From assembly GCA_947628225.1 (NCBI GenBank), contig CANQYY010000001.1, forward strand, positions 265,561 to 329,560: a DNA stretch of 64,000 nt, in the 5' to 3' direction. Positions within the stretch are counted from its first letter, which is position 1; every line of letters starts with the position of its first letter. Under the pieces are notes generated by a model. It worked only from the letters and a program-made list of their open reading frames with translations. It was not told the origin of the DNA and made no database searches. The position numbers and the translations under genes are program-made. The DNA is from an uncultured Lachnospiraceae bacterium. GTDB lineage: Bacteria; Bacillota; Clostridia; Lachnospirales; Lachnospiraceae. Positions 46,078 through 55,509 of the stretch are shown here, piece after piece.

Positions 46078-46506
46078 TCAGAAACTGAGTCCGTATTCCG
46101 ACATGTGTTCGGCAATGTCATCGATATTTTCGTAATCATCATTGTCCTCCCAGCGGTCTTTACTCCATATTTCAATTTTGGATAACACGCCAACAAAAAC
46201 AATGTCTTTCGTAAGTCCCGCGCTCTCCCGCAATTTGGCCGGTATAAGGGTACGCCCCTGCTTGTCCACGTCGCAGGGCGCGGCGTTTGCCATAAAGTGC
46301 CTCTGTAATTTCCGGGCTTCCTTTGTCCCCGGAAGTTCTTTTAAGTTTTCGATGAAGCCTTCCCATTCAGCCATGGGATATGCAAACAGGCATCCGTCCA
46401 GACCCATCGTGACCACAAAGGCTTCGCCCAGATCCTCACGGTACTTCGCCGGGATAATAACGCGTCCCTTGGCATCCAGACCGTGCTCATAGGTACCCAT
46501 AAACAT
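46078..46506 (-). CDS. mraZ: Transcriptional regulator MraZ
   Basis: 142 aa. Two SpoVT/AbrB-like halves, beginning [20 protein letters not shown] and repeated as [16 protein letters not shown]. In studied bacteria MraZ binds repeats before its own operon and represses it; matching repeats are seen at 46551-46610. The start at 46506 has GGTGA 7 nt upstream. The open frame extends to 46674 but that part crosses the promoter and is not coding. Confidence 0.95.
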   Translation of the reverse strand: MFMGTYEHGLDAKGRVIIPAKYREDLGEAFVVTMGLDGCLFAYPMAEWEGFIENLKELPGTKEARKLQRHFMANAAPCDVDKQGRTLIPAKLRESAGLTKDIVFVGVLSKIEIWSKDRWEDNDDYENIDDIAEHMSEYGLSF

Positions 46507-46550
46507 TTTTGCTTCACCAACTTTCGTACCATGGCAGTCGGCAGATAAAT

Positions 46551-46610
46551 TTACCACTTTGTGACACTTTCCACCACTTTCCACCACTTTTAATACCACT
46601 ATACACCACT
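46551..46610. promoter_or_regulatory. MraZ-binding repeat array
   Basis: On the minus strand AAAGTGG recurs with exact 10-bp spacing at 46551-46590 (four units, one degenerate: AAAGTGTC), then two further AGTGG units at 46596-46610, shifted by 2 bp but again 10 bp apart. The array covers the region just downstream of and over the -10 box. The 10-bp period and GTGG core fit known MraZ boxes. Confidence 0.75.
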
Positions 46611-46626
46611 TTTTTGGAAATGGCAA
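46598..46626 (-). promoter_or_regulatory. Promoter of the mraZ division operon
   Basis: On the minus strand: -35 TTGCCA (46626-46621), 17-bp spacer, -10 TATAGT (46603-46598), with the MraZ repeats overlapping the -10. Confidence 0.75.
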
Positions 46627-46701
46627 GAATTTTTTTCTTTTTTTCTTAAAATTATGTAAAATGACAAGCGGCAAAAGAAAATCCGGATAAATTAAAAATG
46701 C

Positions 46702-46732
46702 AAAAAAAAAGACAGCCTAATCGCTGTCTTTT
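46702..46732 (-). terminator. Terminator after lgt
   Basis: AAAAGACAGC/GCTGTCTTTT (10-bp stem, 6-nt loop) followed on the minus strand by a T-run. It isolates ychF-lgt from the mraZ promoter. Confidence 0.85.
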
Positions 46733-46750
46733 CTCTCCTGTTTTTTGTTT

Positions 46751-47620
46751 TTAACCGTTTTCTTTTCTCCGGAAGCGAAGAACACACCAGAACACAATGC
46801 CCCCTACCGCCAATATTCCGGACAGCACCTGTGATACGGCGATCCCCGTACTGCCAAACTGAAGCTGATCTGTGCGGAGTCCCTCGATCCAGGCTCTGCC
46901 AATGCCATAGCCTATAAGATATATAAGGAAAATCTCACCGTCCCTTTTCTTTTTCTTTGTATACAGCAGCATTACTAACAGCACCATAAGATTCCATAAC
47001 GCTTCATACAAAAAAGTCGGATGAACCTGTATATAAGAAATTCCGTTCTCCGTCACCATATGCTCCCGCATAGTGTCGGTAATATTTGAGGACGCCACCT
47101 GTTCTGCTTTTAAGCGCATGGCAAAAATCGAATCCGTATATTCTCCAAAGGCTTCCCGGTTCATAAAATTGCCAAATCTCCCGATTATCTGTCCCAGAAT
47201 CAGCCCTGCTGCCGCCGTATCGGCAAATAGGGTAAATTTATACTTCTTTATCCGGCAGAATATAACGGCCGAGATGACCGCTGCTATGACGCTGCCATAT
47301 ATCGCCATGCCGCCGCCCCGGATGTTAAAGATTTCTGTCAGATTATTTTTATAGTAATCCCAACGGAAAACTACATAATAAATTCTGGCGCCGATAATAG
47401 AGAAAATAACGCCATACGGGATGTAATCCATATAAATATCCGGATTCTGCCCGGTTCTTTTTGCCTGCCACCGGGCGAGAAAAACGCCGCCCAGCATTCC
47501 ACAGGCGATGAGAATGCCGTAGAAGGCTATCGTAAATCCCCCGATGGAAATCCCCTTCGGCAGAGAAGTAAAATATATTCCCAGGTTCGGGAATGCGATA
47601 TCCGCTCCCTCCATAATCAT
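46751..47620 (-). CDS. lgt: Prolipoprotein diacylglyceryl transferase
   Basis: 289 aa, seven-pass membrane enzyme adding diacylglycerol to lipoprotein signal cysteines. Signature IIGRFGNFMNREAFGEYTD, with RTDQLQFGSTGIAVSQ near the end and VHPTFLYEALWN. The start may be 47620 or the ATG at 47614. 13 bp after ychF. Confidence 0.93.
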   Translation of the reverse strand: MIMEGADIAFPNLGIYFTSLPKGISIGGFTIAFYGILIACGMLGGVFLARWQAKRTGQNPDIYMDYIPYGVIFSIIGARIYYVVFRWDYYKNNLTEIFNIRGGGMAIYGSVIAAVISAVIFCRIKKYKFTLFADTAAAGLILGQIIGRFGNFMNREAFGEYTDSIFAMRLKAEQVASSNITDTMREHMVTENGISYIQVHPTFLYEALWNLMVLLVMLLYTKKKKRDGEIFLIYLIGYGIGRAWIEGLRTDQLQFGSTGIAVSQVLSGILAVGGIVFWCVLRFRRKENG

Positions 47621-47633
47621 CCTATCCTTTCTT

Positions 47634-48731
47634 CTATACGTTAAAACGGAACAATACTACATCTCCGTCCTGCACTACATACTCTTTTCCCTCGGAGCGA
47701 ACCAATCCCTTTTCTTTCGCTCCGTTATATCCTTCATATTTTACCAGATTCTCATAGCTGACTACTTCGGCGCGGATAAATCCCCTCTCAAAATCCGTGT
47801 GGATTTTTCCCGCCGCCTGCGGCGCCTTCGTCCCACGGGTAATCGTCCATGCGCGGGTTTCGTCCGGGCCGGTAGTGAGAAAGCTGATCAGCCCCAGAAT
47901 CCGATAACTGGCGCGGATCAGTTTTTCCAGTCCGGATTCTTTAAGCCCCAAATCCTCTAAAAACATTTTCTTTTCGTCCTCTTCCAGCTCGGCAATCTCC
48001 TGTTCAATCTGGGCGCAGATAACAAACACCTCGTAATTTTCCTCCGCCGCAAAATTACGGACGCTTGCCACCTGCTCATTGCCGGCGCCGTCGTCTGCCA
48101 AATCGTCCTCCGCTACATTGGCGGCATAGATGACCGGTTTTGCCGTCAGCAGATTATATGTTTTTATCCATGCCTCTTCGTCCTCATCCTCCGGCTCAAA
48201 ATTCTTTGCCAGATGCCCCTCCTCCAGATATGTCTTCAATCTCTCCAATAACGCCAGCTCTTTCGCCAGTTTTTTATCGTTTTTTGCTCCCTTCGCCGTC
48301 TTGGCGATACGTCTTTCCAGAATTTCCACATCGGAGAAAATCAATTCCAGATTAATAGTTTCAATGTCCCGGAGCGGATCAATGCTTCCGTCCACATGGA
48401 CAATGTTGGAGTCCTCAAAGCAGCGCACCACATGGACAATGGCGTCCACCTCTCTTATATTGGACAAAAACTGGTTGCCCAGCCCCTCTCCCTTGGAGGC
48501 GCCCTTGACCAGACCGGCAATATCCACAAATTCAATTACTGCCGGGATTATCTTAGCAGACTGGTGCATCCTGCCCAGCACATCCAGTCTTTCGTCCGGT
48601 ACCGGCACCACGCCGATATTCGGGTCAATGGTGCAGAATGGATAATTTGCCGATTCTGCCCCCGCTTTCGTCAATGAATTAAATAAGGTACTCTTTCCCA
48701 CATTGGGAAGACCGACGATGCCCAGCTTCAT
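47634..48731 (-). CDS. ychF: Ribosome-binding ATPase YchF (OLA1 family)
   Basis: 365 aa. N-terminal GIVGLPNVGKSTLFNSLT Walker A, YPFCTIDPN switch, DIAGLVKGAS, then a coiled coil and a C-terminal TGS domain (TDFERGFIRAEV). Though G-protein-like, the family prefers ATP. First gene of the ychF-lgt unit. Confidence 0.95.
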   Translation of the reverse strand: MKLGIVGLPNVGKSTLFNSLTKAGAESANYPFCTIDPNIGVVPVPDERLDVLGRMHQSAKIIPAVIEFVDIAGLVKGASKGEGLGNQFLSNIREVDAIVHVVRCFEDSNIVHVDGSIDPLRDIETINLELIFSDVEILERRIAKTAKGAKNDKKLAKELALLERLKTYLEEGHLAKNFEPEDEDEEAWIKTYNLLTAKPVIYAANVAEDDLADDGAGNEQVASVRNFAAEENYEVFVICAQIEQEIAELEEDEKKMFLEDLGLKESGLEKLIRASYRILGLISFLTTGPDETRAWTITRGTKAPQAAGKIHTDFERGFIRAEVVSYENLVKYEGYNGAKEKGLVRSEGKEYVVQDGDVVLFRFNV

Positions 48732-48809
48732 TTTATTCTTACCTCCTTGAACGCCCTCTGTTTATTGGCTTTCCATAAAATTTGCAAAATATGATTTCCG
48801 TATAGAATA

Positions 48810-49469
48810 TTACTTCTGTCCCAGTCTTTCCCGGAAATTTTGAATATTTTCTTTGATATTCCCCTGAAAGATTTTTGTTCCCGCTACAAAAACATTAGCT
48901 CCTGCCTTCTGGATTTCCGTTATATTATCCAGATTGACGCCGCCGTCCACTTCGATATCCAGATCAATCCCCTTCTTCTCAGCTATTTCGCGCAGGGCTC
49001 TTACCTTATCAAAGGTTTTTGTGATGATTTTCTGCCCTCCATATCCCGGGTATACTGTCATCACAAGTACCATAGATACTTTATCCAGCACAGGCAGTAC
49101 CGCCTCAATTCCTGTATCCGGGCTGATGGCAACCGCCGCCCGCTTACCCAGATTATGTATCGTATCAATGGTTTTTCCCAAATCCTCGCATGCCTCGGCA
49201 TGAACCGTAATGGAATCCGCCCCGGCATCGGCAAACCTCTCTACATACTGCATCGGATTCACAATCATAAGATGGACGTCAAAAAAAGAATCCGTACAAG
49301 ACCTAAGCCCCCTGACAACAGGAAGCCCAAAAGAAATGTTCGGAACAAATACGCCGTCCATTACATCAATATGAATATATTCCGCCCCGGCACTCTGCGC
49401 CTCCTGTATCTGCTGCCCCAGACAAGATACATCGGCCGCCAGAATAGAGGGTGATAGCTTGTAATTCAT
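48810..49469 (-). CDS. rpe: Ribulose-phosphate 3-epimerase
   Basis: 219 aa TIM barrel; interconverts ribulose and xylulose 5-phosphate. LSPSILAADVSCLG, HIDVMDGVFVPNISFG, HLMI, MTVYPGYGGQ and EVDGGVN metal and substrate motifs are all present. Its ATG overlaps the rsgA stop (ATGA). Confidence 0.95.
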   Translation of the reverse strand: MNYKLSPSILAADVSCLGQQIQEAQSAGAEYIHIDVMDGVFVPNISFGLPVVRGLRSCTDSFFDVHLMIVNPMQYVERFADAGADSITVHAEACEDLGKTIDTIHNLGKRAAVAISPDTGIEAVLPVLDKVSMVLVMTVYPGYGGQKIITKTFDKVRALREIAEKKGIDLDIEVDGGVNLDNITEIQKAGANVFVAGTKIFQGNIKENIQNFRERLGQK

Positions 49470-50365
49470 CTCTTATTCCTCCGGTTTTTTCTTCCCTCAG
49501 CCTCCGCCAACTCCTGAAATATCTGAATATAATTATCATAGCGGCTCTGACAAATTTCCCCCTTTGACAGTTTCTCTTTTATCATACAGCCCGGCTCGTG
49601 GATATGGGAACACCCCAGATACCGGCACTGTCCTTCGTAAGGTACAAACTCGGTAAAATAATGGCGCAGCTCTTCCTTTGGCATTTCCGGCACTCTCAGG
49701 GAGCTAAATCCGGGTGTGTCAAACAAAAAAGAGTCCCGCCCGATATGAAATAATTCCGAATGCCTTGTCGTATGCTTTCCACGGCCTATTTTCCCACTGA
49801 TTTCCCCGGTTTCGGTTTCTGCCTGTGGATATATCCGGTTTACCAGACTGGACTTTCCCACTCCGGATGGCCCCGCCAATACGGTAGTCTTTCCGGCCAG
49901 CATATCCTTTATCTGTTCCAGCCCTGTGTTTTCCGTATTACTGAATGAATACACCCGGTTGGCACATTTTTCATAGACTGCCTGTAACCGCTTCTCCTCC
50001 GTTTCCGACACAATATCCTGCTTGCTGAAGCAAATAATAGTTTCCACGTTCTGCCACTCCATCATAACAAGAAATCGGTCTAATAAATTCAAATTCGGCG
50101 TCGGCTCTGCCATGGCAAAAATTATCATTGCCTGATCCACATTGGCAACAGCCGGCCGAACCAATTCATTCTTTCTCGGTAATATTTTTTCCATATTGCC
50201 AAGATGCCTGTCCTCATTTAAAACAGAAATCTCTACATTATCGCCGACAAACGGCTTTACTCCGTTTTTGCGAAAAATCCCCTTTGCCTTGCACTCATAA
50301 AGATTGTCATCCTCGCACCAGACGTAGTAAAAACCGGCAATTCCTTTTATGATCTTTCCCTGCAT
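49466..50365 (-). CDS. rsgA: Ribosome small subunit-dependent GTPase A
   Basis: 299 aa. OB fold, circularly permuted GTPase domain (Walker A AGPSGVGKSSLVN, DTPGFSSL) and a C-terminal zinc module (CRYLGCSHIHEPGC). Acts in late 30S assembly. The start codon shares one base with the prkC stop (TAATG). Confidence 0.95.
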   Translation of the reverse strand: MQGKIIKGIAGFYYVWCEDDNLYECKAKGIFRKNGVKPFVGDNVEISVLNEDRHLGNMEKILPRKNELVRPAVANVDQAMIIFAMAEPTPNLNLLDRFLVMMEWQNVETIICFSKQDIVSETEEKRLQAVYEKCANRVYSFSNTENTGLEQIKDMLAGKTTVLAGPSGVGKSSLVNRIYPQAETETGEISGKIGRGKHTTRHSELFHIGRDSFLFDTPGFSSLRVPEMPKEELRHYFTEFVPYEGQCRYLGCSHIHEPGCMIKEKLSKGEICQSRYDNYIQIFQELAEAEGRKNRRNKR

Positions 50366-52404
50366 TAATCTGCTACCCTCTTAAAGGTAATATTATAAGA
50401 TTCTACGCGTTTTCCATTCTTATAAACGATAACCTCTCCCTGGGAAGCGCTCCGCCCTTCTACTCCCTCCAGAGTAAGCGGGAAATTACTACAAGAGAGC
50501 TGTTTACTCCAGATCTGTGTCGTCTTGCCATCCTGACTCAGTACCAGCTTAATGGTAGCCGGTTCATCGGTTTCGTAATCAAACGGATTATCAATCGTAA
50601 TCGGCACGCTTATATAAGAGTAGGTCACCTCTTCCCCCAGGCTGAGGGTAATGTCAACAGAGGTTCCTTTCTTTACCGACTTGCCCGCGGATTTGCTCTG
50701 GATACATACCAGGTTTTTGTCTACGTTTTCGGAATAGCTGTTTGTTACCTTGCCTAACTGGAGCCCTTTCTCTTTCAACGCTGTTTTTGCCTGGCTCTTT
50801 GTCATTCCAATCAGATCAGGAACCTTTACCATTTCTGTTCCCTTACTGATATGCAGGGTAATGACAGCTCCCGGCGATACCTTAGCGCCGCCCTTCGGGT
50901 CGGTATAGGCGACAAGATCCTTCTCCACCGTGTCGCTATATACGGAGCTCCCCACCTTTACGGTATAACCGGCGTCCTCTAATATCTGCCTTGCCGAGTC
51001 CTCTGTTTCGCCGGCAACGCTAATCAGGTTGTTTTTCTTCGGGCCTGAACTGATATATACTTCTATCTCCGTTTCTTTGCTGACCGTAGAGCCAATTTCC
51101 GGATTCGTGCCAATCACTTTTCCTTTTTCTACTAAATCAGAATCCTGTTCCGTAAATTTATACCGCAGGTCGTTGTTTTGCAATTCAACAATGGCTTCAT
51201 CCTTAATCATATCTTTAATATCAGGAACCGTTGTCGGGTTTTCCACATCGGCATTCGGAGAAGCTTCTGCCGGCGCGCCAAAGGAGGGGGCGGGAGAAGC
51301 TGTTGCTACCGGATTGCTGCTGCCCCATAGGCCAATAAACTTTCCAACCATAAAAATCAAAACAAGACCGATGATGATCGCCACTGCAATACTTCCGATA
51401 ATCAACGCTTTTTCTAACTTAGGATCCACATCACCCTCATCCTCTTTTTCTGCATCCTCCACAGGATTTTCCTCCTCGGAAGATATTTTGCCGGAAGCTG
51501 CTTTCAGGGCGTCGACATCTCCACTGGGGATAAAAATCGTTTCGGAATTCTCATAAAGAGGCTTAATAATCCCGTATTCGCCGGAGGGATCCTGCAAAAA
51601 CATCTTCAGGTCCGCAATTAAATCCGCGGAGGTAGGATAACGCAGCTCCGTCTTTTTCTGCATACATTTTGCTACAATATTACTTAATCCCCTCGGAATC
51701 GTAGCATCGATCGCCGCTAACGGCGTAGCATCCTCCTGAATGTGCGCCAGGGCAACAGCTACCGCGCTCTCACCGGTAAACGGCAGCGTTCCGCTTAACA
51801 TTTCATACATGGTAACACCCAGGGAATAAATATCGCTTTTTTCATCACTAAAGCCGCCTCTTGCCTGCTCCGGCGAAATATAATGCACCGACCCCATGGC
51901 ATTGGCGGTAATGGTGTTTGAGCTTGCCGCCTTGGCAATGCCAAAGTCCGTAACCTTTGCCGTCCCGTCCTTGGAAATCAATATATTCTGCGGCTTGATG
52001 TCCCGGTGGATAATATGATTACTATGCGCCGCCTCCAAGCCGTTCGCAATCTGAAGGCCGATGCCCACTGCCTCACGCACAGAAAGTTTCCCTTTTTTAT
52101 CAATATATTTTTTCAGAGTAATTCCATCGACAAATTCCATGACGATATAATGCATGCCTTCCTCTTCGCCCACATCATATATCCCTACTACATTCGGGTG
52201 GGACAGGCAGGCAACCGCCTGCGCCTCCTGACGGAATTTAGAAATGAATTTCGTATCCTCACTATATTCGTTTTTTAGAATTTTAACCGCGACAAAACGG
52301 TTCAGCCTGTGGTCGGTGGCGCGATAGACATCTGCCATTCCCCCACTGCCAACCTTTTCAATTATTTCGTAGCGGTTTCCTACCATTGCTCCTATGTTAA
52401 TCAT
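50365..52404 (-). CDS. prkC: Ser/Thr protein kinase with PASTA domains
   Basis: 679 aa. Cytosolic Hanks-type kinase domain (about 10-270: VGSGGMADVYRA, HRDIKPQNIL, VTDFGIAKA), linker, one membrane helix (about 335-358), three extracellular PASTA repeats (about 395-595) and a C-terminal domain of about 80 residues. Senses muropeptide or lipid II outside the cell and phosphorylates division and wall targets. The start is ATG 52404 with AAGGAG 8 nt upstream; a GTG three codons earlier overlaps the site. Pairs with stp. Confidence 0.95.
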   Translation of the reverse strand: MINIGAMVGNRYEIIEKVGSGGMADVYRATDHRLNRFVAVKILKNEYSEDTKFISKFRQEAQAVACLSHPNVVGIYDVGEEEGMHYIVMEFVDGITLKKYIDKKGKLSVREAVGIGLQIANGLEAAHSNHIIHRDIKPQNILISKDGTAKVTDFGIAKAASSNTITANAMGSVHYISPEQARGGFSDEKSDIYSLGVTMYEMLSGTLPFTGESAVAVALAHIQEDATPLAAIDATIPRGLSNIVAKCMQKKTELRYPTSADLIADLKMFLQDPSGEYGIIKPLYENSETIFIPSGDVDALKAASGKISSEEENPVEDAEKEDEGDVDPKLEKALIIGSIAVAIIIGLVLIFMVGKFIGLWGSSNPVATASPAPSFGAPAEASPNADVENPTTVPDIKDMIKDEAIVELQNNDLRYKFTEQDSDLVEKGKVIGTNPEIGSTVSKETEIEVYISSGPKKNNLISVAGETEDSARQILEDAGYTVKVGSSVYSDTVEKDLVAYTDPKGGAKVSPGAVITLHISKGTEMVKVPDLIGMTKSQAKTALKEKGLQLGKVTNSYSENVDKNLVCIQSKSAGKSVKKGTSVDITLSLGEEVTYSYISVPITIDNPFDYETDEPATIKLVLSQDGKTTQIWSKQLSCSNFPLTLEGVEGRSASQGEVIVYKNGKRVESYNITFKRVAD

Positions 52405-52417
52405 CAAATCCACTCCT

Positions 52418-53140
52418 TCATAGTCGAATCAGAATTACGCTGATATTATCCTTACCACCGGCCTCATTCGCTTGTCTTACCAGACTCTTTCCCGCCTGCT
52501 CCATATCTTCTATATTTTCCTTTATGACTTTTTCTACCTGCCTGTCGTCCAGCATATTAGACAATCCGTCTGAACATAACAAAAGCACGTCCCCTTCCTT
52601 CACTTCGATTTCGAAGCAGTCCGGACGTACCGTCACATCCGTACCAAGAGCGCGTGTTATAATGTTTTTATTGGGGTGTGTTCGCATTTCATCTTTCTGG
52701 ATCTCACCGGACTGAACCATTTCCTCTACCAGCGAATGATCTACCGTTATCTGTTGCAGACTATCCCGCATCTGGTATAACCGTGAGTCGCCAACATTGA
52801 CAATATAAGCCGTATGGTCCCGGATTGTCGTTCCCACGATTGTCGTTCCCATCCCCGCCAGCGCTTCGTCCTCGGTAGACCTTTCATAGATCATCCGGTT
52901 TGCGGACTCAATGGCCTGTTCCATTATCCCTACCGGTGTTTTCCGTTCTGCCCGCTTTATCTGGCGGACAATCTCTTCCACACACATTCTGGATGCCGTA
53001 TCCCCCGCTTTGTGGCCACCCATACCATCCGCCACAAGAAACAGATTTGGAAAACTTCCGATTGCATTTTCTTCACAAAACACATAATCCTGATTGCTTG
53101 TTCGAACACGTCCCGTATCTGTTATAGAAAATGTTTTCAC
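52418..53140 (-). CDS. stp: PP2C-type protein phosphatase
   Basis: 240 aa. Metal-dependent phosphatase that reverses PrkC phosphorylation. Motifs: DTGRVRTSNQD, VADGMGGHKAGDTAS, VGDSRLY, CSDGLSNMLDD and GGKDNISVI. Located directly before prkC, the standard arrangement. Confidence 0.95.
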   Translation of the reverse strand: MKTFSITDTGRVRTSNQDYVFCEENAIGSFPNLFLVADGMGGHKAGDTASRMCVEEIVRQIKRAERKTPVGIMEQAIESANRMIYERSTEDEALAGMGTTIVGTTIRDHTAYIVNVGDSRLYQMRDSLQQITVDHSLVEEMVQSGEIQKDEMRTHPNKNIITRALGTDVTVRPDCFEIEVKEGDVLLLCSDGLSNMLDDRQVEKVIKENIEDMEQAGKSLVRQANEAGGKDNISVILIRL

Positions 53141-53153
53141 AGTTTGACCTCCT

Positions 53154-54197
53154 CTAGTTTTTGCCGGTCTGATTCAAAAATTTCTTTCGTAACTGACCGC
53201 AGGCAGCATCAATATCGCTCCCCATCTCTCTTCTTATAGTAACATTTATTCGATATTTTTCAAGTATTATTTTAAAACGCTGTATATCCGAATCGACAGA
53301 ACGCAAGCAATTTCGTTCTTTTACTTCATTCAGCGGAATTAAATTTATATGGCAGTTTAACCCTTTGCATCTTTCGGCAAGCTCCCTTGCATGTTCCTCT
53401 CTGTCATTAACTCCGCGGATCATGCTGTATTCAAATGTAATGCGCCTTCCCGTTACTTCAAAATATTCCCGGCAGGTTTGGAATATTTCTCCTATCGTAT
53501 ATTTTTTTGCCACCGGCATCGTCTTCCTCCGGATTTCATCATTGGGAGCGTGAAGACTGACAGCCAGCGTAATCTGCAGCTTTTCTTTCATCAAATCACG
53601 GATCCGCTCCGTCAGTCCGCAGGTGGATACCGTAATATTCCTCTGGCTGATGCACAGCCCCCGCTCCGACGACAGCAGCCGGATAAACCGGATAAGATTA
53701 TCGTAATTATCCAGAGGCTCTCCCATCCCCATGACAATAACATGAGATACCCTCTCCTTCGTATCTCTCTGGATCTCATAAATCTGAGAGAGCATTTCAC
53801 CGGCAGTCAGGTTTCTCACGAGTCCTGCCAAAGTAGAGGCACAGAAGCTGCACCCCATCCGGCAGCCTACCTGAGAGGATATACAGACGCTGTTGCCGTG
53901 ATGGTATTTCATCCATACGCTCTCAATCATATGCCCGTCCGGCAGAGCAAAAAGATATTTTTGGGTATCTTTCTTTTTGGATACCTGCTTTTTTACAATC
54001 TTTAGGGGAGAAACGCAATAGCTTTCCGATAACCTTTTCCGAAATTCCAGCGGAAGATTTGTCATTTCCTCAAAGGCGGCCGCCTGCTTTTTATGAAGCC
54101 ACTCAAAAAGCTGTTTGCCCCGAAAGGGCTTTTGTCCCAGCTCTTTCGCCAGCTCCACTAATTCTTCTTCCTTATAGTTTCTGATATCCATACTCAT
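53154..54197 (-). CDS. rlmN: Dual-specificity 23S rRNA/tRNA (adenine C2)-methyltransferase
   Basis: 347 aa radical SAM enzyme. CRMGCSFCAS binds the 4Fe-4S cluster; VIMGMGEPLDN and STCGLTERI follow. The resolving Cys is near the C-terminus (DAACGQL). Methylates A2503 of 23S rRNA and A37 of some tRNAs. 1 bp after rsmB. Confidence 0.95.
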   Translation of the reverse strand: MSMDIRNYKEEELVELAKELGQKPFRGKQLFEWLHKKQAAAFEEMTNLPLEFRKRLSESYCVSPLKIVKKQVSKKKDTQKYLFALPDGHMIESVWMKYHHGNSVCISSQVGCRMGCSFCASTLAGLVRNLTAGEMLSQIYEIQRDTKERVSHVIVMGMGEPLDNYDNLIRFIRLLSSERGLCISQRNITVSTCGLTERIRDLMKEKLQITLAVSLHAPNDEIRRKTMPVAKKYTIGEIFQTCREYFEVTGRRITFEYSMIRGVNDREEHARELAERCKGLNCHINLIPLNEVKERNCLRSVDSDIQRFKIILEKYRINVTIRREMGSDIDAACGQLRKKFLNQTGKN

Positions 54198-54198
54198 C

Positions 54199-55509
54199 TC
54201 ACCGCTTTATCAATCTTGCCACAAAAAAACCATCGCTTTCCTGCACCCCCGGAAGCATTTGCAGCATTCCCTCTTTGGTCATCTTATTTTGCAGCTTCTC
54301 CGGCAGAAAGCCATCCAGGCTGCTTCTTTGCAGATGGCAGTGTTTTTCCAGCCACAGGACATTTTCTTCATTTTCACGCCGGTTTATTGTACAGGTGCTG
54401 TAGAGGAATACGCCTCCCTCCTTCAGCATTTCCACGGATGCCTGGCAGATTTTTCTCTGCAGGGGGATAAGATCGTTTTCCTGCTGCAGGGCGCGGTATT
54501 TAATTTCCGGTTTCCTTCCGATTATTCCAATGCCCGAGCACGGCACATCCGCCAGTACCACATCAGCGCGTCCCTTCCATTTTTTGTCCCGCTTTGTGCC
54601 GTCCCAAACCTTGCACTCTGCATTTTTATACCCCATGCGCAGTAAGTTTTGCCGTATGCGCATTACTTTTTTTTCACTGACATCCCTGACGCTTACAAAA
54701 CCCTCGCCCCTTAGCATCTGCAGCGCATGGAGCGTCTTTCCCCCCGGAGCGCCGCATACGTCCGCCACGGTATCCCCCGGGAGAATGCCGGCGCATTGCG
54801 CCGCCAGCATGGAGCTCTCATCCTGGATAAAAAACAAACCCTCTTTATATCCCGGAAGCGCCATTACGTTTCGCACCTGATACAGGCGCAGGGCATCTTC
54901 CCGATATACGCCCGGCCTGTAAACAACTCCTGCCTGTTTTAATAAACCGGCATATTCCCGGACCGATATCCGTCCGGTATTGATATGGAGAGTAATTTCC
55001 CCTTCCCTTTCCAAAAAGGCGCCGGCGATTTTTTTTGCCGTCTTTTTCCCATATTGCGCGCTCAAATGCTCCATTAAGGGTTTGGGAAGGGAATATTTTA
55101 TCCAGTCCTCCTTAAATTCTATATCTTCCGGACTTCGCAGAATCGTCCGCAAGACGCCGTTGACAAACCCGGTATACCGGCCGCCATCCTTTTTCCGTAT
55201 AAGATTCACCGCTTCGTGGCACACGGCGGCGTCGGGCGCCTGTTCCATATACCGGATTTCATACAGCGCCATGCGGAGCACAGTGCGTACAGACGGCTCC
55301 ATACGGCTGACTGCTATTTTGGAAAACCTGTTTAATATGGCATCCAATTCGACACATCGCTCAATGGTCCCATAGGATAACCGTTTTATATAGCTTCTCT
55401 GGTTTACTGTCAGCGTTTTTTCCCGTTCCCGGATAGTATGAAGACATCGGTCGCTGTTTTTCCCTTTTTCCATTGTTTCCCATACTACTTCATAAGCAAA
55501 TTCTCTCAT
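54199..55509 (-). CDS. rsmB: 16S rRNA (cytosine(967)-C(5))-methyltransferase
   Basis: 436 aa. N-terminal NusB-like RNA-binding domain (1-130), then a SAM methyltransferase domain with DVCGAPGGKTLHA, VLADVPCSGIGIIGRKPEI (catalytic Cys) and YSTCTINRRENE (second Cys). Overlaps yugP by 4 bp. Confidence 0.94.
   Translation of the reverse strand: MREFAYEVVWETMEKGKNSDRCLHTIREREKTLTVNQRSYIKRLSYGTIERCVELDAILNRFSKIAVSRMEPSVRTVLRMALYEIRYMEQAPDAAVCHEAVNLIRKKDGGRYTGFVNGVLRTILRSPEDIEFKEDWIKYSLPKPLMEHLSAQYGKKTAKKIAGAFLEREGEITLHINTGRISVREYAGLLKQAGVVYRPGVYREDALRLYQVRNVMALPGYKEGLFFIQDESSMLAAQCAGILPGDTVADVCGAPGGKTLHALQMLRGEGFVSVRDVSEKKVMRIRQNLLRMGYKNAECKVWDGTKRDKKWKGRADVVLADVPCSGIGIIGRKPEIKYRALQQENDLIPLQRKICQASVEMLKEGGVFLYSTCTINRRENEENVLWLEKHCHLQRSSLDGFLPEKLQNKMTKEGMLQMLPGVQESDGFFVARLIKR

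Noticed and set aside
46507..46674. N-terminal extension of MraZ
   Set aside because: The open frame runs through the promoter and MraZ repeats, and the protein's conserved start is MFMGTYEHG at 46506.
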